A DNA stretch of 64,000 nucleotides from Culex pipiens pallens (GCF_016801865.2 NC_068937.1:72886813-72950812); one strand, 5' to 3'. Shown: positions 11,235 through 22,943, numbered from the stretch's first letter. Notes: generated from the letters alone by a model not told the origin. Numbers and translations: made by a program.

Positions 11235-12593
11235 TCTAATCTAATCTAATCTAATCTAACCCTAGCGCAGCCAGTCTTTCGAGGGCATCCTAGAAAATAC
11301 CTTAGGCTGTTCGACGCCTAGCATCCTCTTGTCATTATTAACATTTGCAGTGCCCCAGAATGCATTGAAACATCACAAACGTTAAAACGGCCAGACAAAC
11401 TGCGTAAAGTTTACCGCAAAGATGATTCGTTGAATTGGATTGAGTTTAAACACGAATGTTGAAACAGCAATACAGTTCTGAATCTACAGGGGAGGAAGAA
11501 ACGTGGGGATCCCCCGCTCACGTTCCTGTGTTTAGAGCAATTTATCGTTGGGAGCAACCATGCTAAGAAGTTTTGGTGCTCCGGGACCCTCTGGGATGGG
11601 ACATTGTATTTCCACAAATGCCCTGGACACTATTTGCCGTAGTTATAGCGCCACAACTCGCTCTCTGTTGATGATAAAACAAGGATAAGTACAAAATCGC
11701 TACATTTTTTATTTGCTTAATAGGTATTTAATATAAATACTTAAATATAATTTTAATTTAATTCCATGTTAACACAAGGATAAGAAAATAAACACACTCA
11801 CCTTGAAATATGAAGAGCAATGCCGGCATACACGATCGCATGCACAATAAGCTTACCTTAATTTTGTGGTAACGTTGATCGACCGTTATCATGACTCAGA
11901 ATTGATTTCTGACCCTCTCTCACTCCTAGAGCGGCCCATCCAATGTTGACGCTCCACCGCATTTTCCTTCGCTCCCGCAACATTGGTTGATGAGCGACGA
12001 AAAATTCGACGGCAAGATGTGGTGCGTTGGTTGCGACGCGGCGACGACACACCAAAACATCCAAACCATGATCAGCCAACCAAACACACGCACCATCTCC
12101 TCAGCATCACCACTCCCACCGCTCGACGCCCTACAACGCCGATTTTGCTCGGGTGGCGGCCTTCCTCAATGCTGCGCTCTTCAGAAAGCGAAGCTGCTCT
12201 TTCGCAACTCTTCACTCTTCTTCCTTCAACACCCCGACGGTTCTTTCCCAACACACTGCGGAGCAGTTCATCGAGTTCATCTGGTTCATCTCACTTATTT
12301 GCATTTTCGGTGTATTAGTGTGACATTTATCGCTACGGCCCTTTGGCGAGAAACAACACAATGGCTTCCATAGATTCGCACAAAAAACGAAACGAAAAAC
12401 GCTAAATTAACCTACAAACTATGAAAACTTAAAAAAAACTTTCACTGTTTTATTCTTAACCAACGTTTCGTGGATTTGTGTAGGCAACTTCCAGACTAAA
12501 AGAACGCAGAAATCACTTGAAAAATCGATCCAAAACACTCGCGACGACAAAAACAAACTGCACCGCTAGAAGTCCGCGTCCGGGGAGAGACCC
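11235..12593 (-). mobile_element. Non-autonomous non-LTR insertion with (TTAGA)n tail
   Basis: A 1359-bp insertion flanked by a perfect 26-bp target-site duplication (11209-11234 and 12594-12619, starting AGATTTGTTCTTAG). On the minus strand it runs from a GC-rich 5' end rich in CGACG/GTCGTC to a 3' end of GGCTGCGCTAGGG followed by TTAGA repeats. No RT or endonuclease is present, so it keeps only ends, with unassigned open frames inside. The 3' 250 bp resembles that of 32134-33119, so the two share the same LINE 3' end. Confidence 0.75.
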
Positions 12594-13010
12594 AGATTTG
12601 TTCTTAGATAGTTTACTAACATTTTCCCAAAATATTGTGGATTTTGATGAACACTACCTTAAATGCCAATTGTTTGAAAATTGACCCGATCTCACCCCTT
12701 AGAGGGGGTGACATTGGGTCAAATGAAACTAAAATGATGCTCAAATACAACGATATGGTAAAAACAAGTCATCCAACAGTGTTTCTTGTTCGAGGGAATC
12801 GTATTGACACGCTACAATGTTTGAAGTGGAGATTTTTAAACATTTGGGTAGTTTTCAAGCAATTCTAACAAAAATATAAGAAAAATGATTTTTCGAGAGG
12901 TCATTTTTGGCCAAAAACGTACCCCAACTTTAGACAGCTGCCAAAATAACAGGATTTGTTCTAGGAACGAGATTTTTTCAGTGAGCGAAGTCATCTTAAG
13001 ATGTCCCCTA
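12594..13010 (+). mobile_element. CAGTGGGGGTGAC element, right part
   Basis: Continuation of 11099-11234 after the non-LTR insertion. It contains GAGGGGGTGACATTGGGTC and matches the reverse complement of 62790-63090, including AGTCATCCAACAGTGTTTC. Non-coding. Confidence 0.7.
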
Positions 13011-13930
13011 CGAGCAATTCCAGCTCAAATCAGGAATTTTTCTGGTACTTTTGTACCCGACCGTCTCCGATTTCAATGAAACTTTGTAGACATGTTATCC
13101 TAGGCATATATATAAGCCATTTTTTGAGCCAATTGTACTCGAAAATGACATTTGAGAAGGGCGTAAGTTATTTAAATATTTTTGTATTCTGTAATATAAA
13201 AATGACTGTATCTCGAAGGCTTGCATCGTACCAAAAAATGGTCAAAGACAAACTTTTATGAAATTGAACGGGCTTTCTGAAAAAAAATACACTGAAAGAT
13301 CAATACACGCCACTTCTTTTGGATTTTTCATTTTTTATGTTTAAAAGTTAAATTTTAAGGGAAGTCACGATTTTTTTTCCGTTCAAAATTTTTGAGGAAA
13401 TAGCCTAAAATGTTACAAAAAGACTCACGAAAAATACAGGATGGTATGTCTCTCCTTAAAAAATACAAAAATCATTTACTAATACTGTTTTCTTTAAATG
13501 TGGTCTAAATGTCAAAATTTTCAAAAACCGATAGTGGCAATCGATTCTCCAGACAATTATACATAAAAGTCTCCATATTGACCATTGTCCTAAGTCCAAT
13601 ACTTGCGAAGTTATAGCGGTTTTAAAAATAAAAATGTTAAAAAAACAGGTTTTTTGGTGGTTTTTGGCATTTTTTATATGACAGACTTGATTTTTCAGTC
13701 TCGAAAATATTTTTACCGGAAAGCTCGTCCAATTTCCCATAAGTTTGCCGTTGACAGCTTTTCAATTTGACTCGTTTTAATATTTACCTAAGATTTACTA
13801 TCCAGATTTCTACCACACTGAAAAAAATATTCTGTTTTCAGTTATGAGCAATGTAATATAGCTCATATCTGTAAGCCCATGCATCCAATTGAAAAGCTGT
13901 CATTTTTATTTTTAAAACCGGTAAATTTCC
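13011..13930. other. AT-rich stretch, no recognised feature
   Basis: No protein, tRNA or terminal repeat that I can support. The open frames at 13001-13261 and 13456-13740 look random. The words AATTGAAAAGCTGTCA near 13890 and GACAGCTTTTCAATTTGA near 13755 are inverted and may be the ends of a small palindrome. Confidence 0.4.
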
Positions 13931-15968
13931 ATAGAGAGCATTTAGAGCTAAAAACTTTTCACTGATTTCCTTTGTTTGAAAAATAAAAAAAAACCCGATT
14001 TAATATCACCAGAGGTGAAATAGAGCCTTTCTTACAAAATGATGAAACTCCGAGAAATATATTGAAATATATTAATTTTTCAGAAACATAATGAAAATAA
14101 TTTTACCTTAAGCTTCGAATATTTTTAGGCTAAACCTCAAATGCCATGTTTTTTTTTAATTTCAGGGGTACATTTTTTGTCGCAAGATATTTAAATTTAA
14201 TTAAGAAAAGCATATTGGATTGACGTTATTAGAAAAAAATAAAGGGTACTCAGTCTTTATTGTTAGTCTATGATTAACTTAAAAAAATATGTATCGCACT
14301 TTGTCGATCTATTCTGAGAAGCCAGAAAGAACGCTTTCACGCGCAAGCGTTGAAGCTTTGACTTGACGACTTGTCGAGCTTTCGAGCGAGAACGAGCCGG
14401 GACTTAGAATTTGATGTTCAGTATATGATTCTGTATAATACCAAAAATTTAATAAGAAAACAATAGGGTAAAAATAAGACGAAAAACACTAAAATGGCTA
14501 TATCTCTGGAAATACATTTTGGAAAAGCTTCAAAAAGAAAGAGCGAAAGAGCGCATCTAAACCTTCAATTTAGTAATAGGTTTTTTTTCCTGGGACGAAT
14601 CCTCGCCGTGCACGAATTTTTTAAGATTTCTGAAAAAAGCGTTTTTCCAAAAGCAAGCCTTAAACCTTTTTTTGTAAGAAAGGCAAAAAGTCAAACGCTC
14701 TCAAATAAAAGTGCGGAATCCAATCGATGTAAAACTTGTTGAGAAGTTTGATCGAGTCGTGAACACTCAGTTAGAAAGATAAACTTGAGTGAAATTGCAA
14801 ATAAATCATTGGGGAGAATGATTCTGAATGACCCCTTACCTTTTTTGAGAAATTTACTCTGTATATAAAGAAAAATCATACAGCTATAACTTTTGAACCA
14901 ACCGTCTGATCAATACCAAAATTTACTCGAATACAATTCATACCAAATGCTTTCGATCGAGAATGGGCTGGAACTTTGAATTTGATGTTCAGTATATGAT
15001 TTTGTACAAATCTAAAAATTTAATTGGAAAAATAGGGTAAAAATAAGACGAAAAACACTAAAATGGCTATATCTCTGGAAATACATTTTGGAAAAGCTTC
15101 AAATTTTGGGCCCAAGCAATTTATGGTGCATGTTTTCGAATGGCTTTTTGTTTGAAACTGATTTTTTTTTAATTTGATAGTGTTATCTGTAAAATAGTCC
15201 AAAAAATACCTCTAAAAATGGCTTTGACCATATACTGGTCGAAAATTGTGAATCGAAAAATAAAATGTTCGTCTCCGACCCCACGGCTACAGATCTGACT
15301 TATAAAAATTGTGGGTTTTACGAGCGGTTTTCCAGTGATGGAAGACACAAATTTTTAAGAGCGGATACAGACATCGCTCATGTAAATCGAAAGAGCGCAT
15401 CTAAACCTTCAATTTAGTAATAGGATTTTTTCCTGGGACGAATCCTCGCCGTGCACGATTTTCGTTTTAGATTTCTGAAAAAAGCGTTTTTCCAAAAGCA
15501 AACCTTAAACCTTTCTTTTGTAAGAAAGGCAAAAAATGTTTAGAATAGAGGTAATAAATGGCAAATTTCCATAGAGAGCATTTAGAGCTAAAAACCCTTC
15601 ACTGTTTTCGTTTGCTTGAAAAATTAAAAAATATTTAGAATACAGGTAATAAATGGCAAATTTCCATAGAGAGCAATTAGAGCTAAAAACTCTTCACAGA
15701 TTTCCTTTGCTTGAAAAATTAAAAAATATTTAGAATACAGGTAATAAATGGTAAATTTCCATAGAGAGCACTTAGAGCTAAATACTCTTCACTGATTTCC
15801 ATAGCTTGAAAAATTAAAAAAAAATATTTAGAATACAGGTGATAAATGGCAAATTTCCATAGAGAGCATTTAGAGCTAAAAATTCTTCACTGATTTCCTT
15901 TGCTTGAAAAGATAAAAAATATTTAGAATACAGGTAATAAATGGCAAATTTTCATAGAGAGCATTTAG
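13931..15968 (+). repeat. Array of about 97-bp GAGAGCATTTAGAGC repeats with embedded direct repeats
   Basis: Copies of CATAGAGAGCATTTAGAGC start near 13931, 15571, 15671, 15760, 15860 and 15955. They are usually followed by TCTTCACTGATTTCC and a T/A-rich spacer ending AATACAGGTAATAAATGG. Between the first and second copies lie two diverged direct copies of a 290-bp block (14410-14690 and 14975-15530). The array resumes at 17003 after an insertion. Non-coding. Confidence 0.7.
14025..14684. mobile_element. MITE with GCCTTTCTTACAAA terminal inverted repeats
   Basis: The left end GCCTTTCTTACAAA is matched by TTTGTAAGAAAGGC at the right. A second right end occurs at 15517-15530, from the duplicated block, so the true right boundary is ambiguous. 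Non-coding. Confidence 0.5.
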
Positions 15969-17002
15969 CATAAGCATAAGCATAAGCATAAGCATAGGTG
16001 CCCACCCGCAGTTGCTACTCCGTTATTGACCAGGACCTCCAGAAGTTACATCCACGAGCCGTGGAAGATGAGTGGGTGCTATCTTTCCTCGCTTCGCAAC
16101 TTCTCAAAGGCCCCTATCATGCTGATCAATACCGGCGCCGGCCACGACCAGTGGTAGGGTCACGGGGAAGTGGATGGGAATGTTAGTCCGATACTTGAGT
16201 GATAGAGACCGCCCAATCGACTGCTTCTCCGACAAAGTATCACATGAGTTTTGAGGGGGTTAGTAGATGGGTATGAGGTCAGGATTCACGAGTGGCAGTG
16301 ATGTGACCATGAGCATTTTGTTTATCGGTTGAAATTTTTAAATCTTAGGCAGCCGGCTGCGGAAAGATAGATAATTGATTATTTAAAATGGTTTATTTTT
16401 ATCGAACGCGTGCCAGCCGAGCAGTAGTGCTATGGCCTGGACTTATCAGTATAATTTTACTGTTTTTACAATTTAGATAACGCGAGCAAATTTCAAAAAT
16501 AGTGAATAAATGACGCTTTACTCTTCATAAAACCGATAGTTTGATGAGTTAATACTAAAACTGAAAGTTGGAATAAATTTTTACGATCATTTACGACGAA
16601 AATTATCGCGAAAAAACCGGACTGCGCGTCCCCAGAAGCACTGCACTTATGAAGGCATTATTCAATTATTATGACCAATCACCCCATGCACACAAATAAC
16701 GGCACAAAAGAGACGAAAATTATCGCGAAAAAACAGGACTGCGCGTTCCCAGAAGCACTGCACTTATGAAGGCATTATTCAATTATTATGACCAATCACC
16801 CCATGCACACAAATAACGACACAAAAGAGACGAAAATTATCGCGAAAAAACAGGACTGCGCGTCCCCAGAAGCACTGCACTTATGAAGGCATTATTCAAT
16901 TATTATGACCAATCACCCCATGCACACAAATAAAGGGCACAAAAGAGACGAAAATTATCGCGAAAAAACAGGACTGCGCGTCCCCAGAAGCACTGCACTT
17001 AT
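15969..17002 (-). mobile_element. 5'-tandem, internally deleted non-LTR element with (TTATGC)n tail
   Basis: A 1034-bp insertion between two 24-bp direct repeats (15945-15968 and 17003-17026). Both copies carry the variant AAATTTTCATAG that is otherwise rare in the host array, which supports a true target duplication. On the minus strand the 5' part is three and a half 117-bp repeats, and the 3' end is GGGCACCTATGCTTATGC repeated. No RT is present. A related 3' end is at 34931-35272, and the SINE at 19522-19621 has the same tail. Confidence 0.75.
16595..17000 (-). repeat. 117-bp tandem repeats, 3.5 copies
   Basis: Units start at 16595, 16712, 16829 and 16947 (periods 117, 117 and 118) with GACGAAAATTATCGCG. 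The last unit is cut at the insertion boundary. Being at the 5' end of a non-LTR insertion, they resemble the promoter monomers seen in some LINEs; that role is inferred. Confidence 0.85.
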
Positions 17003-17149
17003 CAAATTTTCATAGAGAGCATTTAGAGCTAAAAACTCTTCACTGATTTCCTTTGCCTGCAAAACAAAAAAATATATTTACAATACAGGTCATAAATGGC
17101 AAATTTCCATAGAGAGCATTTAGAGCTAAAAACCCTTCACAAAAATGGT
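17003..17149 (+). repeat. Remainder of the GAGAGCATTTAGAGC array
   Basis: Two more units of the 97-bp array after the insertion at 15969-17002. They then pass into the right arm of the inner palindrome. Confidence 0.7.
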
Positions 17150-17455
17150 TTTGCCATTTAATTTCAACAAAACAAAATTTAAAAAAATCACTGAGAGCAT
17201 TTAGATCTTGATTTTTTTTTATTTTAATAAGTAGTTGTAAAGTAATTATATTGTTTCTAATATTAACTACTTACCAGTACAATAAAAAGAATATTCTTTG
17301 TATTTGTATAATTTTATCTGAAATTTCTTTCAACCATCCAGACGAGAGCATTTAACATAAAAGCTCTCTATGAACACTCTGCTATACTAGTTTTCACTTC
17401 AGACGATCTCTACCAAACATGCTTCATATTACCTGTGCCTACGACGCGGTCGCTT
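17150..17455. repeat. Inner palindrome right arm
   Basis: Reverse complement of 8951-9530 with internal differences. It ends in CTACGACGCGGTCGCTTTGTG, at which the next foldback element is inserted. Confidence 0.8.
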
Positions 17456-17726
17456 TGTGGATTCTATGACAATTTCCGGAATTCCATTTCCCGGAATGGA
17501 CGTTTTCCGGAATGGACATTATCCGGAATGGACGTTATCCGGAATTAAATTTCCCGGAATGGACGTTTTCCGGAATGGACATTTCCCGGATTTTTTTTAT
17601 ATTACCTGATATGAGAATGAATGGAATCTTGCCTTCTCACTTACTTGTGGTTAAGAATTATTTAGTTTGTACTCCGTTGGTTTTGACAACAATATGAATA
17701 TAAATACATGAATGATAAAAAGAAAG

Positions 17727-18331
17727 GGAGCGGCCGTGGCTGACTGGTTACGGTGTTTACTTTGTAAGCAAATGGTTCTGGGTTCGATTCCCATCTGCTC
17801 CCAACGAGAAAGTTAAGAACACAGCAATTTGAAATGATGAATATGAACGAAAAACCAAAGTCGCTCGAGGCGGGGTTCGATCCCCCGTCCTTTGGATTGG
17901 TAAGCAAAAATGCTAACCACTAGGCCATGACGACTTGGTGAGCATAGACTGGAATTAGGAATACTGTTACAACCAACCCGCAACGCCTTTCGAGGTGTAT
18001 CCTAGGGTTCTACCTCTCCTACTAACATTGAGTCCAAAACCTCCCTACAAACATCTATACCACTAAGGTGACGTAGGGGTCCTTGCGCACTTTAGATAGG
18101 TGATAACTAACGATCCTTCACATCCCTGAGGATAGCTTGGACCCGGCCTGGACCCCCTTATGTCCTGGGTTGTATTACACACTCATCAAAAGATGAAGAC
18201 ATGGTATCTCCCGTGTTGGATTATTGTTCCGGATGAGGGTCTAACACAACCACACCAAACAGTGGGATAAGCGTTGTGGAGCCTTCCGGTGGTGGGGCGT
18301 CCTCCAAATGCTAATGCTAATGCTAATGCTA
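17727..18331 (+). mobile_element. SINE with two convergent tRNA-like modules, (ATGCTA)n tail
   Basis: Flanked by a 19-bp direct repeat ending AATGATAAAAAGAAAG (17708-17726 and 18332-18350). Module 1 (17727-17803) has a pairable acceptor stem GGAGCGG/CTGCTCC, A box TGGCTGACTGG, B box GGTTCGATTCC and an anticodon loop TTTGTAA, so it is tRNA-Thr(TGT)-like. Module 2 (about 17857-17936) lies on the opposite strand with A box TGGCCTAGTGG and B box GGATCGAACCC. The remaining 400 bp looks like a LINE 3' end and closes in ATGCTA repeats. A shorter relative is at 35273-35520. Confidence 0.8.
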
Positions 18332-19521
18332 ATGAATGATAAAAAGAAAGTGAAATGTTCGGACATGAACAATAGAAGCAAGTGTTGACTATTGAAACAA
18401 TACTTTATCAACCACCACGAGATGTAACAATGTAGATCGATAGATATTAGATGTTTTTTACATTCTTTCAATGTGTTGTTATGTAAGAATTTTCCCTTCT
18501 TTTGTTAATCATTTGACTTATGTGACTAAATTCTACCATATTTTACTATAAAGCAGAATGATTATTTTCAAAGAAGGGAAAACCTCAAGTAAATAAAAAG
18601 CTTTTCAGAAAATCAATGTGTAATGTGTCCTGTCAAGAAAATAAATAGCTTGATTGTATTTTTAAAGAATGAAAAACCTCAAGGAAAAATACATTATACA
18701 TTGATTTTCTGAAAAGCTTTTTTTTATCTTGAGATTTTCCCTTCTTTAAAAATACACGTTCATTCATCAAAGTAATGGGATTTTATGTAAGAATTATCCC
18801 TTCTTTTGTTAATTCTACTAAATTTCAACTAGTTTTTGTTAAGGAACTCTGCACTATAAAGAAGAATGTGTTTTTTTTTTTATAGAAGGGAAATCCTCTA
18901 GAAAAAAAAGCTTTCAGAAAATCAATGCATAATGTATATTTTCTTGAGGTTTTCCCTTCTTTAAAAATACACGATCTTTAATCGATGTGATGGAATTTCG
19001 TGTAAGGGATTTCCCTTTTTTTGTTAATCAGTTGACTTTTGTGACTAAATTCTACCAAATTTTATTATAAAGCAGAATGTTTAAAAATGTTTAGCGATTT
19101 GCAACCTTCTACAAAGTTGTTTCTTACCTTATTTTGCACATTTTGATGAGTAAATGACACATAAAAAACATCATTAAAATAAATAAAAAAAAAATTCTAC
19201 CAAATTTTATTATAAAGCAGAATGTTTATTTTCAAAGAAGGGAAAACCTCTTGTAAATAAACAGCTTTTCAGAAAATCAATTTATAATGTGTACTTCCTT
19301 GAGGTTTTTCATTCTTTAAAAATAAACTCAAGCTATAAATTTTCTTGGGGTTTTCCCTTCTTTGAAAATAATCACCCTGCTTTATAGTAAAATTTGGTAG
19401 AATTTGGTCACAATAGTGACCTGATTTACACATCACATCGATTAAAGATCGTGTATTTTTAAAGAATGGAAAACCTCAAGAAAATATACATTATACATTG
19501 ATTTTCTGAAAAGCTTTTCAT

Positions 19522-19621
19522 GTCTGCCTGTGTGGATCAATCGGACCGCGCACTGGACTCACAATCGAATCCCGAGGCAGACGCAAAATGTTGAAAAATA
19601 GGTTTTGGGCACCTATGCTTA
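19522..19621 (+). mobile_element. Short tRNA-derived SINE, 100 bp
   Basis: Inserted in the foldback core, with a 23-bp direct repeat on each side (TGATTTTCTGAAAAGC...). The head forms a perfect 8-bp acceptor-like stem GTCTGCCT/AGGCAGAC, with TGGATCAATCGGA and ATCGAATCCCG as A- and B-box-like elements. The tail GGGCACCTATGCTTATG equals the 3' end of the LINE derivative at 15969-17002, which points to that LINE as its mobilising partner (inference). Confidence 0.75.
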
Positions 19622-20716
19622 TGATTTTCTGAAAAGCTTTTCATTTTTCTAGAGGTTTCTCTTCTTTGAAAATAAACATTCTGCTTTATAATAAAATTTG
19701 GTAGAATTTAGTCACAAAAGTCAACCGATTAACACAAGAAAAGAAATTCCTTACACGAAATTCCATCACATCGTTTAAAGATCGTGTATTTTTAAAGAAG
19801 GGAAAACCTCAAGAAAATATACATTATGCATTGATTTTCTGAAAGCTTTTTTTCTGGAGGATTTCCCTTCTTTAAAAAAAACACATTCTTCTTTATAGTG
19901 CAGAGTTCCTTAACAAAAACTAGTTGAAATTTAGTAGAATTAACAAAAGAAGGGATAATTCTTACATAAAATCCCATTACTTTGATGAATGAACGTGTAT
20001 TTTTAAAGAAGGGAAAATCTCAAGATAAAAAAAGCTTTTCAGAAAATCAATGTATAATGTATTTTTCCTTGAGGTTTTTCATTCTTTAAAAATACACTCA
20101 AGCTATTTATTTTCTTGACAGGACACATTACACATTGATTTTCTGAAAAGCTTTTTATTTACTTGAGGTTTTCCCTTCTTTGAAAATAATCATTCTGCTT
20201 TATAGTAAAAATGGTAGAATTTAGTCACATAAGTCAAATGATTAACAAAAGAAGGGAAAATTCTTACATAACAACACATTAAAAGAATGTAAAAAACATC
20301 TAATATCTATCGATCTACATTGTTACATCTCGTGGTGGTTGATAAAGTATTGTTTCAATAGTCAACACTTGCTTCTATTGTTCATGTCCGAACATTTCAC
20401 TTTCTTTTTATCATTCATGTATTTATATTCATATTGTTGTCAAAACCAACGAAGTACAAACTAAATAATTCTTAACCACAATTAAGTGAGTAGGCAAGAT
20501 TATATTCATTCTCATATCAGGTAATATAAAAAAAATTCCGGGAAATGTCCATTCCGGGAAACGTCCATTCCGGGAAATTTAATTCCGGATAACGTCCATT
20601 CCGGATACTGTCCATTCCGGATAACGTCCATTCCGGAAAACGTCCATTCCGGATAATGTCCATTCCGGAAAACGTCCATTCCGGGAAATGGAATTCCGGA
20701 AATTGTCATAGAATCC

Positions 20717-21003
20717 GCTTTGTGTTTGTCGCAAGCAGTATTTATATTAAAATAGTTTTTTTTATTTCGGTATCTATTGAAGATAGAGCTGTGGTTTCTT
20801 CGAGAGAGTTGTTCATTTTTGGTAGTTGAGCCACTTTGTCGAAAACAAAAATATTCTATACCTTGTATCTTAGAAAATAAATAGTTTTTTCTGGTTTTGC
20901 ACAACTAAAATCAATCAAATTGTCTGAGACAATAATATAGAACCTTTTGGTACCAGCAACTTTCTAGAACATGTCAACTTTCTAAAACTTATCGTTTTTG
21001 AGA
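20717..21003. repeat. Outer palindrome right arm
   Basis: Reverse complement of parts of 8240-8950 (CGCAAGCAGTATTTATA, GAGAGAGTTGTTCATTTTTG, AGAAAGTTGCTGG-type words), continuing directly after the foldback insertion. Non-coding. Confidence 0.75.
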
Positions 21004-22940
21004 TATATGGGTCATTCCACCTGAAGTGTGCAAGAAAAAATGCAAATTTGAAAATTACCATCTCCGTTCTGCTAAAATTTGGCAGAGCTGTTGAGACTAT
21101 CAAAACATGCAAAAATCCCGAATTTCATCCAAATCGGACCACCCCCTCCATTTTTGTACCCTCCCAAAAAATCGACTTTTTGGCGATTTTTGAGCGAAAC
21201 CCCTATCTTCAAACGACGATAACTCAGGAACCACAAATCTTAGAGGGTCGGTCTTAAACTCAATTTTGAAGGAAATTGGACGTAGAATCCATTTCCGTGA
21301 TCAAAATTTGGATTAAAATATTTGTTCTACCTGTATTGCGCAATTGAAAACTTTAAATGGCCGTAACTCAAAACAGCCCTGTTTATTTTTTTGAATTTGA
21401 CCTCACCATCGTATTCCCCGTCCAATTTTACATAAGAATCACTTATCGACAGAAAGGAATATGTTTCGTTCCAGAGATATCGAATTTTAAAGTTTTAAGT
21501 ATTTGAGATTACCTAAATTAGCTACACTCGCCGCATATGCTAGAAGCACTCGGGCGCGCTGATCAATAACTGCTACCTGGTTATTTATTGAAATAAGATT
21601 TCATCCCAATTAATCATTAGCAAATTAGGCAAAAATTGTAGGAAACTGCTGTATTAATCTTAATTAAAAAACAAATGTGATAGCCCACAGGACCGAGCAA
21701 GAACGACACGCAATACAGGGCAGAATTGGATTGCCGCGGAGCTAGCAGGAAATTGCAGTTGATCTTGTAAGTAACACTTAAGAAAAAGTTTACGATTCAT
21801 TATCGTGTTAAAAATTATGAATTAACATGAATAAAACTTTCGTGAAGCATGATTAAGCAAGAGGATTTCTGGAAAGTATAAAACTGAAAAATGTAAGAAA
21901 ATCACAAAGATTAATCGGATTTATTATCTGATTAAGATCAAATTAAGTGGCGTTGATTTCGACACCGTCTTTCTTTTTTTTGTCAATCATTTCGAAATCT
22001 TGGAAGACGATACAGCTGCTGTTCACATGTATCAGAAGTATATGGTTTGTTTTTAAAATTAAATGTACCAGAATTGAAAAAAAAATCATCAATTATTCAG
22101 ATGAAACTGGCTCACAATATAAAAATCGGTTTAATATGATCATGCTCAACCATTCATGGCAAAAGCTCTAGAACCCATGAGAATTATTTCATCTACTACA
22201 TCCAAGCTCTACATTTGTTCTTGCGTCAAATAAAAGAAATAATTTGATAAAGTGGGAAGAAATTAGGAATTAGGAAAAATATGAAAACAATAGAAAAATG
22301 TATTTTTTTTTATTGTGTGTAAAAACGTTGTAGCATTTGCAAATAAATATTAAAAGTTCAATGTCACTGAGATCAGGAAAAACAGTGCATTCAAAATTAC
22401 CCAACAAAAACAAAAAATAGATTGTCCAAAGTATTTATTATCTCAAAATAGTATAAAATTATAAAAATAATTCATCTTACAGAACACCAGGTAGTAATTA
22501 TTGATCAGCACGCCCAGGTGCTTCTAGCATATGCGGCGAGTGTAGCTAATTTAGGTAATCTCAATTACTTAAAACTTTAAAATTCGATATCTCTGGAACG
22601 AAACATATTCCTTTCTGTCGATAAGTGATTCTTATGTAAAATTGGACGGGGAATACGATGGTGAGGTCAAATTCAAAAAATAAATAGGGCTGTTTTGAGA
22701 TACGACCATTTAAAGTTTTCAATTGCGCAATACAGGTAGAACAAATATTTTAATCCAAATTTTGATCACGGAAATGGATTCTACGTCTAATTTCCTTCAA
22801 AATTGAGTCTAAGACCGACCCTCTAAGATTTGTGGTTCCTGAGTTATCGTCGTTTGAAGATAGGGGTTTCGCTCAAAAATCACCAAAAAGTCGATTTTTT
22901 GGGAGGGTACAAAAATGGAGGGGGTGGTCCGATTTGGACC
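21004..22940. mobile_element. Palindromic element A (TATGGGTCATTCCA family)
   Basis: The arms 21010-21540 and 22540-22940 are reverse complements (for example CGACTTTTTGGCGATTTTTG). The middle 1 kb is unpaired and contains AGGGCAGAATTGGATT and stop-rich frames. The right terminus has lost about 90 bp where element B abuts. Non-autonomous. Confidence 0.8.
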
Positions 22941-22943
22941 CAT

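Larger units (their letters stand above)
17460..20716. mobile_element. Foldback element with TTCCGGAATGGAC terminal repeats and 8-bp TSD
   Basis: The perfect terminal repeat GGATTCTATGACAATTTCC and its inverse are flanked by the 8-bp duplication GCTTTGTG (17452-17459 and 20717-20724). The empty site is preserved in the other arm near 8930. Each end has a run of CCGGAATGGAC-type repeats, then roughly 1-kb arms meeting near 19300 that contain repeated GAAGGGAAAACCTC / GAAAATCAATG blocks. No transposase. The 8-bp TSD fits hAT- or P-like mobilisation; the superfamily is not proven. Two SINEs sit inside it. Confidence 0.85.

Noticed and set aside
11858..12373. Host gene within the non-LTR insertion
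   Set aside because: Several overlapping frames on both strands, none with a recognisable domain, in a 26-bp TSD-flanked element; left as unassigned interior.
17727..17803. Functional tRNA-Thr gene
   Set aside because: It is fused to an inverted tRNA-like module and a LINE-like tail, is TSD-flanked, and has a second copy: a SINE head, not a tRNA gene.
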